In this document: positions 7,575-16,800 of the stretch, in pieces
Position numbering within the stretch: the stretch's first letter is position 1
Layout of the letters: each line of letters starts with the position of its first letter
From: Zeimonas sp964538505
GTDB taxonomy: Bacteria > Pseudomonadota > Gammaproteobacteria > Burkholderiales > Burkholderiaceae_E
Direction: 5' to 3'
Assembly: GCA_964538505.1 (NCBI GenBank)
Contig: CAZIDY010000010.1
Coordinates: forward strand, 29,576-93,575
DNA: 64,000 bases
Notes under the pieces: model-generated
What the model was told of the DNA's origin: nothing
Database searches by the model: none
The model's input: only the letters and a program-made list of their open reading frames with translations
Program-made: the position numbers and the translations under genes

Positions 7575-8339
7575 CTACAACTCCAGCACATCCCCCCGCT
7601 CCAGCATCCTCGGCGAGAACCTCCCCGCCCACGCCCCCACCTCGCGCGCGATCGTCTCCCGATCCGAAGGCTTCAGATGCGTGATCAGGATCTCCGGATC
7701 GCGCTGCAGCTTCGCCAACTCCTGCCCCAGCTGGATCGGGAACAGATGCTTCGCCGTCACCGCCAGGTCCTGGTCGCGATTCGCGAAGGCCGTCTCGATG
7801 ATCAGATACTTCAGGTTCGGCACGCCGTTCACCTGTCGCCAGAACTCGTCGTTCGGCCCGGTGTCGCCCGAGAAGACGAGCGCGGCGTCCTCGGAATACG
7901 CATGAAAAGCCAGCGCCGGCACCGTATGGCTCGCCGCCAGGCTTCGCACCCAGCGCCCATCCAGCTCGACGATCGATCCGATCGACAGCGGCTCGAACAC
8001 CATCCACGGCCGGTCGTAGTGCGGGATCTCGGTGAAATCCGGCCAGATCACCCAGTTGAAGATGTGCGCCTTCAGCGCGGCAATCGTCTCCGGCAGCGCA
8101 TGCACGACGATCGGTTTCGCGCGCAGCCCGCCCACTGAATCGACGAGCAGCGGCAATGCTGCGACGTGGTCGAGATGCGAGTGCGTGAGGAAGACGTGGT
8201 CGATCGCCGCCAGCTCCTCTACCGAGAGGTCTTCGACGCCGGTGCCCGCGTCAAGGAGGATGTCGTGGTCGACCAGGAAAGACGTCGTCCGGGCGCGCGC
8301 GCCGATGCCCCCGCTACAGCCCAGGACTCGAACCTTCAT
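7575..8339 (-). CDS. class II cyclic-nucleotide phosphodiesterase (metallo-beta-lactamase fold)
   Basis: The 254-residue protein has the MBL zinc motif HSHLDH (residues 53-58), an upstream ILLDAGTGVEDL strand, SLAASHTVPALAFHAYS, LVFSGDTGPNDEFW (the bridging Asp) and ILITHLKPSD near the end. This pattern fits class II 3',5'-cyclic-nucleotide phosphodiesterases (PDE1/CpdP type), which hydrolyse cAMP or cGMP, rather than lactamases or RNase Z. Its start lies inside the 3' end of the adenylate cyclase gene (26-base overlap), so synthesis and breakdown of the messenger are probably produced together. Cytoplasmic, with no signal peptide. Confidence 0.82.
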   Translation of the reverse strand: MKVRVLGCSGGIGARARTTSFLVDHDILLDAGTGVEDLSVEELAAIDHVFLTHSHLDHVAALPLLVDSVGGLRAKPIVVHALPETIAALKAHIFNWVIWPDFTEIPHYDRPWMVFEPLSIGSIVELDGRWVRSLAASHTVPALAFHAYSEDAALVFSGDTGPNDEFWRQVNGVPNLKYLIIETAFANRDQDLAVTAKHLFPIQLGQELAKLQRDPEILITHLKPSDRETIAREVGAWAGRFSPRMLERGDVLEL

Positions 8340-10341
8340 GAAGGCTTTCCGTGGCTCTCTCGTTCGCCGCTATGGATACGGGCATCGGAATCGTGGGACG
8401 GCCCTTGCGCTCGACATCGTCGTCTTCCGGGTTGCCCGGCACGAAGACGCGGACCGATTCGGTTCGGCCGGCGATCGTCGTGCGCGCGAGTTCGCGGAAG
8501 CGTTGGAGCCGGCATCGCCGTGCCGTGGTTTCCCCGACGATGATCGGCACTTCGTAGCGTCGGGTCAAACTTTCCAGACGGGAGGCGAGATTCACGGCAT
8601 CGCCGATCACCGTGTAGGCGCGGCGCAGCTTCGAGCCCATGTCGCCGACGCGGACGACGCCGGTGTTGATGCCGATGCCGACGGCCAGCGGCGGAAGCCC
8701 GCGCGCAACGAAGTCGGCCGACAGGCGCGCAACCTCGCGCTGCATCGCCTGCGCGGCCGCGACAGCGTGTTCGGCATGCTCCGGATCGTCGACCGGTGCC
8801 CCCCAGAATGCCATCACGGCATCGCCCATGTACTTGTCGACGGTGCCGCGGTACGCGTGGATCACCTCGGTCATCGCAGTGAGGAAAGTGTTGATGTACT
8901 CGCGCAGCGGCTCGGGCTGCATCGTCTCGGCGATGCGCGTGAAACCGCGGATGTCGGCGAAGAGGATCGTCAGCTCGCGGTTGCTGCTCTCGACGACGCT
9001 CCAGTTCACCGGGTCGTTTGCCATCTGCTCGACGAGCGCCGGCGACACATACTCGCCGAAGCGCTGCAGCACTGCACGCCGCGCCCGTCCCTCGGCGAAC
9101 CAGCCGACGACGAGGTTGAATACGCCGAGCACGAGGATCGCCGCGATCGAGGCGGCGATCGGCAATACGAGCCCGAAGTTCGAGAACGCGATCGCGTTCG
9201 CGCCGAACAGCGCGAGCACGGCGACCGAGCACGCGGTCACTGCACCGAACACGCCGACCGCCGGCAGCACGAGCGCGAGCAGTCCGCCGGCGAGCACCGT
9301 CGATAACGCTCCGATCACGCTGGCCGCTTCGGGGCGCTGCTGCAGGCGTCCGTCGAGCGCACCGGCGATCAATGCCGCATGGATCTCCACGCCGGGAAAC
9401 ACTTCGCTGACCGGCGTGGCGCGCAGATCGGTCTGCCCGGGTGCAGTCGTGCCGACCAGCACGATGCGATCGTGCAGGCGCGTCCAGTCGACGTTGCCGG
9501 CGAGCACGTCGCCCGCCGACAGGTAGCCGAAGTGTCCGCCGTCGGGTCCGCCGCGTCCCGTCACGGGCGCCATCGCCGTGAAGCCCACCGAGACCGGCAG
9601 ATTGACGCGCGCACGCTCGCCGGCGATCGTCATCGTGTCCGAGCGCGCACGCACTTCCACCGAGCCGTTGCCCAGGTACTCGCGCAGCACGGCCACGGCG
9701 AGCGACTCGTAGACGCCGTCGCCGTAGCGCGCCAGCAGCGGCAGGGCACGGATGACGCCGTCCGGGTCGATATCGGCGCCGAGGAAAGGATTGAAGAACC
9801 CCGACGCACGTGCCGCGTGCTGCAGCGGCGCAAGGTTGGCGCCGTAGCCGGTGGCGTAGGTCACGCGTTCGCGCAATGCGTCGGCCGCTTCGCCGGCGAA
9901 GAGCGGCGTCGGCAGCGCACCGCTCGTCTGTCCGCCCCGGTTGCTCGTGAAGTAGTAGCCGAGCACGACGGGACGGTCCGCCAATGCCTGCGCGAGTCGC
10001 GCATCGTCGTCGCCGTCCGCCTGCTTCTCGGCGAACACGACATCGAAGCCGATCACCGCCGGCCGGCCGTTCTCGGCGAGCGTGTCGACCAGTTGCGCGA
10101 TCTTTGCGCGATCCCACGGCCAGCGACCATGCTGGCCGAGGCTGCGCTCGTCGATGTCGACGATGACGATGCGCTCGTCGAGCACCGGTGCGAGGCTGCG
10201 CAACCGACCGTCGTAGAGATCGCGGTCGAGCGCGCCCAGGCTGCCCATGCGCAGCAGCCCGAGATCCGCCGAGACGAACAGGAACACGATCGCCAGGCCG
10301 GCGATCGCACGCAGGAGACGGGACCGCTGCAGCGGCGTCAT
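8314..10341 (-). CDS. CHASE2-domain class III adenylate cyclase
   Basis: The 675-residue protein starts MTPLQRSRLLRAIAGLAIVF, the first membrane helix. An extracytoplasmic CHASE2 sensor follows (about residues 35-325; VIVDIDERSLGQHGRWPWDR, VIGFDVVFAE, VLVGTTAPG). Three more membrane helices lie at about 335-415, and the cyclase domain is at about 450-640. The cyclase has LTILFADIRGFT (first metal Asp), VDKYMGDAVMAFWG (the Lys that favours ATP, and the second Asp) and YTVIGDAVNLASRLE. It should make cAMP in response to an outside signal. A start at 10341 separates it by 16 bases from the FHA gene; a longer frame to 10389 would overlap that gene. Confidence 0.9.
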   Translation of the reverse strand: MTPLQRSRLLRAIAGLAIVFLFVSADLGLLRMGSLGALDRDLYDGRLRSLAPVLDERIVIVDIDERSLGQHGRWPWDRAKIAQLVDTLAENGRPAVIGFDVVFAEKQADGDDDARLAQALADRPVVLGYYFTSNRGGQTSGALPTPLFAGEAADALRERVTYATGYGANLAPLQHAARASGFFNPFLGADIDPDGVIRALPLLARYGDGVYESLAVAVLREYLGNGSVEVRARSDTMTIAGERARVNLPVSVGFTAMAPVTGRGGPDGGHFGYLSAGDVLAGNVDWTRLHDRIVLVGTTAPGQTDLRATPVSEVFPGVEIHAALIAGALDGRLQQRPEAASVIGALSTVLAGGLLALVLPAVGVFGAVTACSVAVLALFGANAIAFSNFGLVLPIAASIAAILVLGVFNLVVGWFAEGRARRAVLQRFGEYVSPALVEQMANDPVNWSVVESSNRELTILFADIRGFTRIAETMQPEPLREYINTFLTAMTEVIHAYRGTVDKYMGDAVMAFWGAPVDDPEHAEHAVAAAQAMQREVARLSADFVARGLPPLAVGIGINTGVVRVGDMGSKLRRAYTVIGDAVNLASRLESLTRRYEVPIIVGETTARRCRLQRFRELARTTIAGRTESVRVFVPGNPEDDDVERKGRPTIPMPVSIAANERATESLHEGSSPGL

Positions 10342-10357
10342 CGCACGGCCCGGTGCG

Positions 10358-10984
10358 TCAGCGCTCGACCCGAAAGCGGAGCATCGCACCGGCGAGCTCG
10401 ATCAGGTCTCCGTCGGCGAGCGGCCGCGCGACGAGCCCGATCGGCTCGCCGTTCACCTGCGGAAGCGTGGGTCCTTCGAGATGCGTCAGGTGGAAGCGCC
10501 CGTGTCGGCGAGCGAGAACGGCCACCTGCTCGGCGAAGCCGCCGATGCGCGTGATCGCACGATCGACGCGCTGCGACGTGCCCGCCCGGGGGCCCGACAG
10601 GAAGTCGATCCATCCGATGACCGCCTCGTTGTCCTTCGGAGGCGGCGGGCGGTCGACGACGAAACGCAGCCGATAGATGCCGATGTCGATGACGTCACCG
10701 CTGCACAGTACGCGCCGGCTGATCGCCAGGCCGTTCACCAGCGTTCCGTTGCGGCTGTCGAGATCGTGGATGACGCTCTCGGTTCCGTGCGTCTCGATCG
10801 CTGCGTGCTCGCCGCTGACGGTGAGGTCGTCGAGCGCGATGTCGTTCTGCGGACGTCGGCCGATCGTCAGGCGCTCGCGGGCAACCGCCGCGACGCGAAG
10901 CGTCGAGCGCCCGCTGGTGATCAGCAGGCGGATCGCAGCGGCGGCATGATGCGCCTGCATCCCCGGTTGTTCGGCGTCTTGCAT
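10358..10984 (-). CDS. FHA-domain protein (tandem FHA-like)
   Basis: A 208-residue soluble protein. The first FHA domain is clear: LTIGRRPQNDIALDD, VSGEHAAIE, then DLDSRNGTLVNG, holding the GR, SxxH and NG residues that bind phosphothreonine. A second, more degenerate FHA-like half follows (ITRIGGFAEQVAVL, HGRFHLTHLEGPTLPQVNGE, LADGDLIELAGAMLRF), with a weaker SxxH. It is the first gene of the set with the cyclase and phosphodiesterase. FHA proteins read Ser/Thr phosphorylation, but no kinase gene lies nearby. Its partner could be elsewhere in the genome. Confidence 0.82.
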   Translation of the reverse strand: MQDAEQPGMQAHHAAAAIRLLITSGRSTLRVAAVARERLTIGRRPQNDIALDDLTVSGEHAAIETHGTESVIHDLDSRNGTLVNGLAISRRVLCSGDVIDIGIYRLRFVVDRPPPPKDNEAVIGWIDFLSGPRAGTSQRVDRAITRIGGFAEQVAVLARRHGRFHLTHLEGPTLPQVNGEPIGLVARPLADGDLIELAGAMLRFRVER

Positions 10985-11094
10985 TCCATGAAGGTAGCGG
11001 GACGCCGATTTTCGCCCGAGGAACTATTTCATGAACGGCAGTTCGACTCGGCCGGACGGGACGAAAGCGACGCGTGCATGCATCGCCTGCGCCG

Positions 11095-11823
11095 TCAACC
11101 GCGATCGGTCTGAGCGGCGGGTTTGCGCCGCGCACCGAGCGCCTTGCCGAGCACGACGACGAAGACCGCCCCGGCAATCGACACCGCGTACTTCAGCGCC
11201 TCGCTCGGCTCGCCGCCGAGCATCTGCACGGTGATGATGTCGGTGATCATCATGCCGCCCGCGATCCATCCGAGCAGCGCACCGCCGAGCGTGACAACGA
11301 TGGGAAAGCGCTCGATCAGGCGCAGCACGAGCGTGCTGCCCCAGACGATGATCGGGATGCTCACGAGCAGCCCGAAGATGACGAGGCCCATCTGGTGATC
11401 GGGGTCGGCCTGCTGCGCGGCACCGGCGATCGCGATGACGTTGTCGAGGCTCATCACGAAGTCGGCGACGACGATCGTCTTCACGGCCGACCACAACGAG
11501 GTCGCACTTGCGATGTTGCCGTGCTCGTCTTCCTCCTCGGGCATCAGCAGCTTCACGCCGATCCACAGCAGCAGCGCACCGCCGACGAGCTTCAGGAACG
11601 GCACCTGCAGCAGCACCACCGCGAAGGCGATCAGGATGACGCGCAGCACGATGGCGCCCGCGGTCCCCCAGAGGATGCCCTTCATGCGCTGCTCGCGCGG
11701 CAGGTTGCGGCACGCGAGCGCGATGACCACCGCGTTGTCGCCGCCGAGCAGGATGTCGATCGCGATGATCTGGAGGACCGCCCCCCAGTGCATCGTCGTC
11801 AGGAACTCGATCACGGCTTCCAC
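11095..11823 (-). CDS. TerC/YjbE family integral membrane protein
   Basis: The protein has 242 residues and about seven hydrophobic helices. Two family motifs are plain: IDILLGGDNAVVIALA in the first third and VVADFVMSLDNVIAIAG in the middle, each with an acidic pair within a helix. An acidic cytoplasmic loop (LMPEEEDEHGN) separates the halves, and a basic tail ends the protein. TerC relatives are linked to metal-ion (often manganese) export and tellurite resistance. It sits 36 bases downstream of sucD, as in many Burkholderiales, and may be cotranscribed with it. Confidence 0.88.
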   Translation of the reverse strand: MEAVIEFLTTMHWGAVLQIIAIDILLGGDNAVVIALACRNLPREQRMKGILWGTAGAIVLRVILIAFAVVLLQVPFLKLVGGALLLWIGVKLLMPEEEDEHGNIASATSLWSAVKTIVVADFVMSLDNVIAIAGAAQQADPDHQMGLVIFGLLVSIPIIVWGSTLVLRLIERFPIVVTLGGALLGWIAGGMMITDIITVQMLGGEPSEALKYAVSIAGAVFVVVLGKALGARRKPAAQTDRG

Positions 11824-11859
11824 GATGGGGTCCGGTGCCTCAGGTTCTCACAGCGGTTC

Positions 11860-12741
<882 letters not shown>

Positions 12742-12757
12742 CGTCGGGTCTCCGGTT

Positions 12758-13921
12758 TCAGCGTGCGGCGGCGGCGACGACTTTCTCGGCCGCCTCGCCC
12801 ATCGTGTCGGCCGAAATGATCGGCAGCCCCGAGTCGGCGAGCAGCTTCTTGCCGAGCTCTTCGTTCGTTCCCTTCATGCGCACGACGAGCGGAACCTTCA
12901 GCCCGACCGCCTTCGACGCGGCGATCACGCCTTCGGCGATGACGTCGCAACGCATGATGCCGCCGAAGATGTTGACGAGGATCGCCTGCAGGTTCGGATT
13001 GCGCAGCATCAGCTTGAAGGCCTCGGTGACCTTCTCGGTGGTGGCGCCGCCGCCCACGTCTAGGAAGTTCGCCGGCTCGCCGCCGAAGAGCTTGATGGTG
13101 TCCATCGTCGCCATCGCCAGCCCGGCGCCGTTCACCAGGCAGCCGATGTTGCCGTCGAGCTGGATGTAGGCGAGGTCGTATTTCGACGCCTCGATCTCGG
13201 CCGGGTCTTCCTCGTCGAGATCGCGCAGCTCGACGATCTCGGGATGACGGAACAGTGCGTTCTCGTCGAAGTTCATCTTCGCGTCGAGCGCGATCACCTT
13301 GCCGTCGCCGGTGAGGATGAGCGGGTTGATTTCGGCGAGCGACGCGTCGGTTTCCCAGAATGCGCGGTAGAGCCCCTGCAGCACCGTGCGCGCCTGCGGC
13401 AGGCTCGCGTCGGGGATGCCGATCTTGCGCGCCACGTCGTCGGCCTGTTCGTCGGTGAGTCCGGCCACCGGATCGATCATCACCTTGTGGATCTTCTCGG
13501 GCGTGCTCGCGGCGACTTCCTCGATATCCATGCCGCCCTCGCTCGACGCCATCAGGCACACGCGCTGCGAGACGCGATCGACGACCATGCCGAGGTAGAG
13601 CTCCTTCTGGATGTCGGCGCCCTCCTCGATGAGCAGCCGGCGCACCTTCTGCCCTTCGGGGCCGGTCTGGTGCGTCTTCAGCTGCATGCCGAGGATTTCC
13701 GATGCGGTGCTGCGCACCTCGTCGATCGAGCGCGCGAGCTTCACGCCGCCGCCCTTGCCGCGGCCTCCGGCGTGGATCTGTGCCTTGACGACCCACACCG
13801 GACCGCCGAGCGCCTGCGCCGCACTCACCGCCTCGTCGACCGAAAAGCACGGAATGCCGCGCGGCACCGTGACGCCGAAGCGCTTCAGGAGTTCCTTGCC
13901 CTGGTACTCGTGGATCTTCAC
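12758..13921 (-). CDS. sucC: succinate-CoA ligase, beta subunit
   Basis: The 387-residue protein starts at a GTG (13921) with AGAGGA upstream and reads MKIHEYQGKELLKRFGV, the standard SucC N-terminus. An ATP-grasp domain follows (PVWVVKAQIHAGGRGKGGGV), then SSEGGMDIEEVA and NPLI. The C-terminal half contains NGAGLAMATMD and NIFGGIMRCDVIAEG, the nucleotide and power-helix elements. The GTG overlaps the stop of the DUF2889 gene (GTGA), suggesting translational coupling. An open frame extends to 14272 but has no SucC similarity. Confidence 0.97.
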   Translation of the reverse strand: MKIHEYQGKELLKRFGVTVPRGIPCFSVDEAVSAAQALGGPVWVVKAQIHAGGRGKGGGVKLARSIDEVRSTASEILGMQLKTHQTGPEGQKVRRLLIEEGADIQKELYLGMVVDRVSQRVCLMASSEGGMDIEEVAASTPEKIHKVMIDPVAGLTDEQADDVARKIGIPDASLPQARTVLQGLYRAFWETDASLAEINPLILTGDGKVIALDAKMNFDENALFRHPEIVELRDLDEEDPAEIEASKYDLAYIQLDGNIGCLVNGAGLAMATMDTIKLFGGEPANFLDVGGGATTEKVTEAFKLMLRNPNLQAILVNIFGGIMRCDVIAEGVIAASKAVGLKVPLVVRMKGTNEELGKKLLADSGLPIISADTMGEAAEKVVAAAAR

Positions 13922-14532
13922 GGGGTTTCCTCTTTGGAAGCTGCGGAATCGTCGGCTGCGCGGACTCGCGTCTTGGTGCGGTACCACGCAGGGTAGTAAC
14001 GCTGCACCGCAGGGCCGTCGCTGCGCAAGGCATGACAGCGGTCGATCTGGAACGGACGCGGGCCGTGGCCGGCCGCCTGGCGCTCCATCTCGGCGTATCG
14101 ACGCTTGTCGCCTGCGAAGGCCTGCACCGCGGCGGTGGGCAGCGACTGCGCGAGCTCGGTGAGATGCGTGCAGCCGCGCGTCTCGCCGAGGCGTTCGCGC
14201 AATGCGACGCGAAAGCCGCGCATGAGATTCAGGCCGACGAGCTTGCGGTAATCGCCGACGATGTTCTCGCAATAGCCGGCGTAGGGCACGGAGTCGGAAA
14301 CGGCGATGGCGTCGATGACCTCGAGCTCGTCGTTGATGGTGACGCGCAGGCGCATCGCGTGCATTGCCTCGCCGCCCTTGCGCACGCCGCTCTGCAGCGG
14401 CGTGTCGTGCGGCTTCACGTCGACGAGCTCGGCTTCGAGGTCCCAGCGGCCGTCCTCCCGGCGGTACGCGTCGACCCGCACGGTGCGGGTGTGCATCGGA
14501 GTGCGCGGGTACTCGACAGGGGGCAGCGGCAT
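13918..14532 (-). CDS. DUF2889 family protein
   Basis: A 204-residue protein containing RTVRVDAYRREDGRWDLEAE, LVDVKPHD, MRLRVTIND, DSVPYAGYCENI and RGFRVALRERLGETRGCTHL, all conserved landmarks of DUF2889. The Cys and His in GCTHL look like a possible metal or catalytic site, but no function is known. It regularly sits immediately upstream of sucC in Burkholderiales and here overlaps its start codon by four bases. An alternative start is the ATG at 14496 (MHTRTV). A role tied to the succinyl-CoA ligase operon is only an inference from position. Confidence 0.82.
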   Translation of the reverse strand: MPLPPVEYPRTPMHTRTVRVDAYRREDGRWDLEAELVDVKPHDTPLQSGVRKGGEAMHAMRLRVTINDELEVIDAIAVSDSVPYAGYCENIVGDYRKLVGLNLMRGFRVALRERLGETRGCTHLTELAQSLPTAAVQAFAGDKRRYAEMERQAAGHGPRPFQIDRCHALRSDGPAVQRYYPAWYRTKTRVRAADDSAASKEETP

Positions 14533-14653
14533 GCTCGAAGAAGCGGCGCGAGCGAAGCGCGGGCGCAGCGGGAAGCGGCGGGCTTTGAGGGACGTGGGAA
14601 AGCAGTGAAGTTTAGCACGCGAGGGGGTTGGGACGGCTGGGCGGTGGGGGTGG

Positions 14654-14779
14654 CGCGCCGCTCGGGTCGGGCGCGCCGCTCGGGTCGGGCGCGGCGCTCG
14701 GGTCGGGTGCGCCGCTCGGGTCGGGCGCGGCGCTCGGGTCGGGTGCGCCGCTCGGGTCGGGCGCGGCGCTCGGGTCGGG
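14654..14779. repeat. 18-bp minisatellite, seven units
   Basis: Seven tandem 18-base units with consensus CGCGSCGCTCGGGTCGGG fill these 126 bases. Units alternate mainly at the first base (C or T) and in GCC versus GCG. The frames across it encode simple RSGRAR-, GSGAPL- or PERRAR-type repeats; none has a credible gene context. It lies just past the start of the DUF2889 gene, within a 430-base stretch (14533-14962) that otherwise holds only a REP-like palindrome. Confidence 0.9.
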
Positions 14780-14847
14780 CGCGGCGGCGCGAGCGGGCGT
14801 TGGCGGGCGGCGCAGAAGCGGGCACGGCGTCGTTAGCCTTCGTCCTG

Positions 14848-14919
14848 GGCTACAAAATCGCGCGTTCTCCTTCGTGGAATGGATTCCACGACGGGAAACG
14901 CTACAAATTGAGGTCCGAA
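14848..14919 (+). repeat. REP-like palindrome, copy A
   Basis: A shared flank GGCTACAAAAT leads into an imperfect stem at 14862-14901 (GCGTTCTCCTTCGTGGAAT, GG loop, complementary arm with three mismatches). It ends with AAATTGAGGTCCGAA. The element lies about 45 bases beyond the stop of the RAYT gene and is inverted relative to copy B on the gene's other side. Confidence 0.82.
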
Positions 14920-14962
14920 GTCGTCCATGCGTGACTCCGCTGCGGCACGCCTGGGCTGCGTT

Positions 14963-16066
14963 TCACGCACGAAGCGCCGTGCGCCCGGACAAACTTCGAT
15001 CCGCGGGCTCCGCCGCCGCGTCTGAACACAAGGGCGTCACGGACAGACGCCGGTCCGCAAGCGTCAGGGCCATCGCATGCAGTTCGTCAGCGGTAAGAGG
15101 GCTTCGTCGAATGCGAGTTTCAGCGCCCGACGCGGCCGCTCTCCTGGCTCGCGACTTGCGCGCAGCTTCAGCCCTCGAACTTCGTCGTGCCACGCTCGTG
15201 CGGTCCGCGATGCCGCCGATCGCAACGTTCCGGTCGACGATGCGTTCGACCGGGGCTCCTTCACACCGGGCCACAATTCCATCCATGACTGTTTCTTCAC
15301 ACCGAGCCATCTTGAGGGCATTGCTGCGATGACAACCGATGTAGCGGGCGAGTTCCGGAGCGCGGTAGCGCGTCCATCTCGTCGCCGACAGCAAAAAGAG
15401 CCGACGCTCGGCAGCATCGAACTCGTGCGGCGCGCTGCGTGCGCTCCGAAGCACGCGCGAGACCGCCGACGCGATTGCCTCGAGGGACGCCTCCTTCTCG
15501 CGTGCACGAAGCCAAGGCGTGCAATCTGCCAGGGCCCCGGCAATGCGAACAGAGGCGTCCGACGTTACGTATTCGTGCAGCCATTCGATGCACGAAGGCA
15601 GACGACGACCCATCGCCCGTGCCCATCGCGCGCGATCGACACCGGGGCGGGCGACGGCGCCGACCCAGTCGCGATGCGTGCTCCACTCCCATTCGAGCGG
15701 GTCGTTGCAGAGTGCGTCCCGCGTCGGGTTCAGGTGGATGTAGCGAAGTGTTCGTGCGATGTGCCTCTTGTCGTCCTGGACCTTCTCGGGTTGCGGGAGA
15801 CGCTCCCAGTCGAACGCGAGATCCGGATGCATCGTTGCCTGCATCCGGAGACGGAATGCCGAAAGCACACGGGCGAAGGCTCGCAAGGCGATGTCGGGCT
15901 CGATGTGAGCGAGCAGATGTACGTGATCGGGCATAAGCACGCACGCGACGACATCGAAGCTTCGCGTGATGCGACTCCACAGATCCGCGCAGGCGAAGCG
16001 TTCATGGAAGGGACGCGCACCGGAAGCCGTGCGCGCAACGAGATGCAACAACTGGAGGTCTGCCAT
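14963..16066 (-). CDS. REP-associated tyrosine transposase (RAYT, IS200/Y1-like)
   Basis: A 367-residue protein whose first half has the Y1 HUH fold: VVACVLMPDHVHLLAHIEPD supplies the His-hydrophobic-His metal motif, and RTLRYIHLNPTRDAL the catalytic tyrosine with the family's NPxRAxL block, followed by WEWSTHRDWVG. The second half (about 180-367) is a basic helical domain (LLSATRWTRYRAPELARYIG, CHRSNALKMAR) that may recognise DNA. RAYTs act on REP palindromes, and this one is bracketed by two inverted copies of a palindrome that recurs at 39.0 kb. A GTG at 16081 is an alternative start. Confidence 0.85.
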   Translation of the reverse strand: MADLQLLHLVARTASGARPFHERFACADLWSRITRSFDVVACVLMPDHVHLLAHIEPDIALRAFARVLSAFRLRMQATMHPDLAFDWERLPQPEKVQDDKRHIARTLRYIHLNPTRDALCNDPLEWEWSTHRDWVGAVARPGVDRARWARAMGRRLPSCIEWLHEYVTSDASVRIAGALADCTPWLRAREKEASLEAIASAVSRVLRSARSAPHEFDAAERRLFLLSATRWTRYRAPELARYIGCHRSNALKMARCEETVMDGIVARCEGAPVERIVDRNVAIGGIADRTSVARRSSRAEAARKSRARRAAASGAETRIRRSPLTADELHAMALTLADRRLSVTPLCSDAAAEPADRSLSGRTALRA

Positions 16067-16150
16067 CTCTGAATCGTGCACATTGCTCGGTGCGCGCGCA
16101 TCTGCACGGATGGATTAGGCCAGCTCAGTATTTCGATCGTCCGCATCATG

Positions 16151-16198
16151 GGCCCGAGCACCGAGCACCGAGCACCGAGCACCAGCACCAGCACCAGC
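16151..16198. repeat. short tandem repeat (CGAGCAC / CAGCAC units)
   Basis: Four CGAGCAC units run into three AGCACC-type units. The tract lies between the RAYT start and REP copy B and is non-coding in any credible frame. Confidence 0.8.
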
Positions 16199-16274
16199 CC
16201 GGACCTCAGGTCGCAAACTGAGTTCTTCTCGTTGACCGACGCGTTCGTAGGACGAACTACGTGACGTGCGCACG

Positions 16275-16351
16275 ATTCGAACTTCAAAAGGTAGCGTTCT
16301 CGCTCGTGGAATGGATTCCACGAGCGAGAACGCGCGCTTTTGTAGTCCGAA
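16275..16351 (-). repeat. REP-like palindrome, copy B
   Basis: Perfect 19-base arms, GCGTTCTCGCTCGTGGAAT at 16294-16312 and its complement at 16315-16333, around a GG loop. Read on the minus strand the flanks are TTCGGACTACAAAAGCG and CTTTTGAAGTTCGAA, matching copies A and C. It lies about 200 bases upstream of the RAYT start, inverted relative to copy A. Confidence 0.85.
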
Positions 16352-16448
16352 CTGTTCGTGGCGCATGTGCTTTGGCCGACGCATGTGTCTTGGCCTGCGC
16401 ATGCCTCGGGTCAGCGGAGGCCCCCTCAACCCACGCATCCTGCTCACG

Positions 16449-16553
16449 CACGCCATGCAGCTCGACCGCCGCTCGGTTGACTGAAGCGAGTAACTCGACC
16501 CAACGCTCGTAGTTCGAACGGTCGTGGCACGCACGGTTGCTCCGGTGCCTGCA
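16449..16553 (-). pseudogene. possible remnant of a second RAYT N-terminus
   Basis: One minus-strand frame reads CRHRSNRACHDRSNYERWVE then LLASVNRAAVELHGV, which resembles the HRxNNRxxxF..DYERxLxLL...GVxxHAY start of RAYT and IS200 proteins. It is not followed by a PxHxH motif, so any gene is broken. The rest of the 16352-16800 gap holds a short degenerate GCATGTG..TTGGC repeat and nothing else recognised. Confidence 0.35.
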
Positions 16554-16800
16554 ACTCGAATCGTTGACCAGCGCGCTTCGGCAGAGACCGACGGCGCAGA
16601 CGCAGCGCGTCGTGATGCGGACGCAGCGCGCCCTGGTGCGGACTACCCTACGGAACCCCCACCACTTGCCGCACGTCGTGCCCGCACCCACCGCTGGAAC
16701 GATGCTTCACTTTCCGCCGAGCGGCGGCCTTCGAGCAAACCGACGACCTCGATGTCTTCATCGAGTTCATCCCAATGGACGCCGGCCGGCTCCCCCGCCT

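Noticed and set aside
14654..14779. CRISPR-like repeat
   Set aside because: Units are contiguous with no spacers, and no cas genes are present.
14628..15332. Plus-strand frame of Gly/Ala/Pro/Ser repeats (GAPLGSG) leading into a longer ORF
   Set aside because: It is the minisatellite read in another frame followed by the antisense of the RAYT gene; there is no ribosome site or family similarity.
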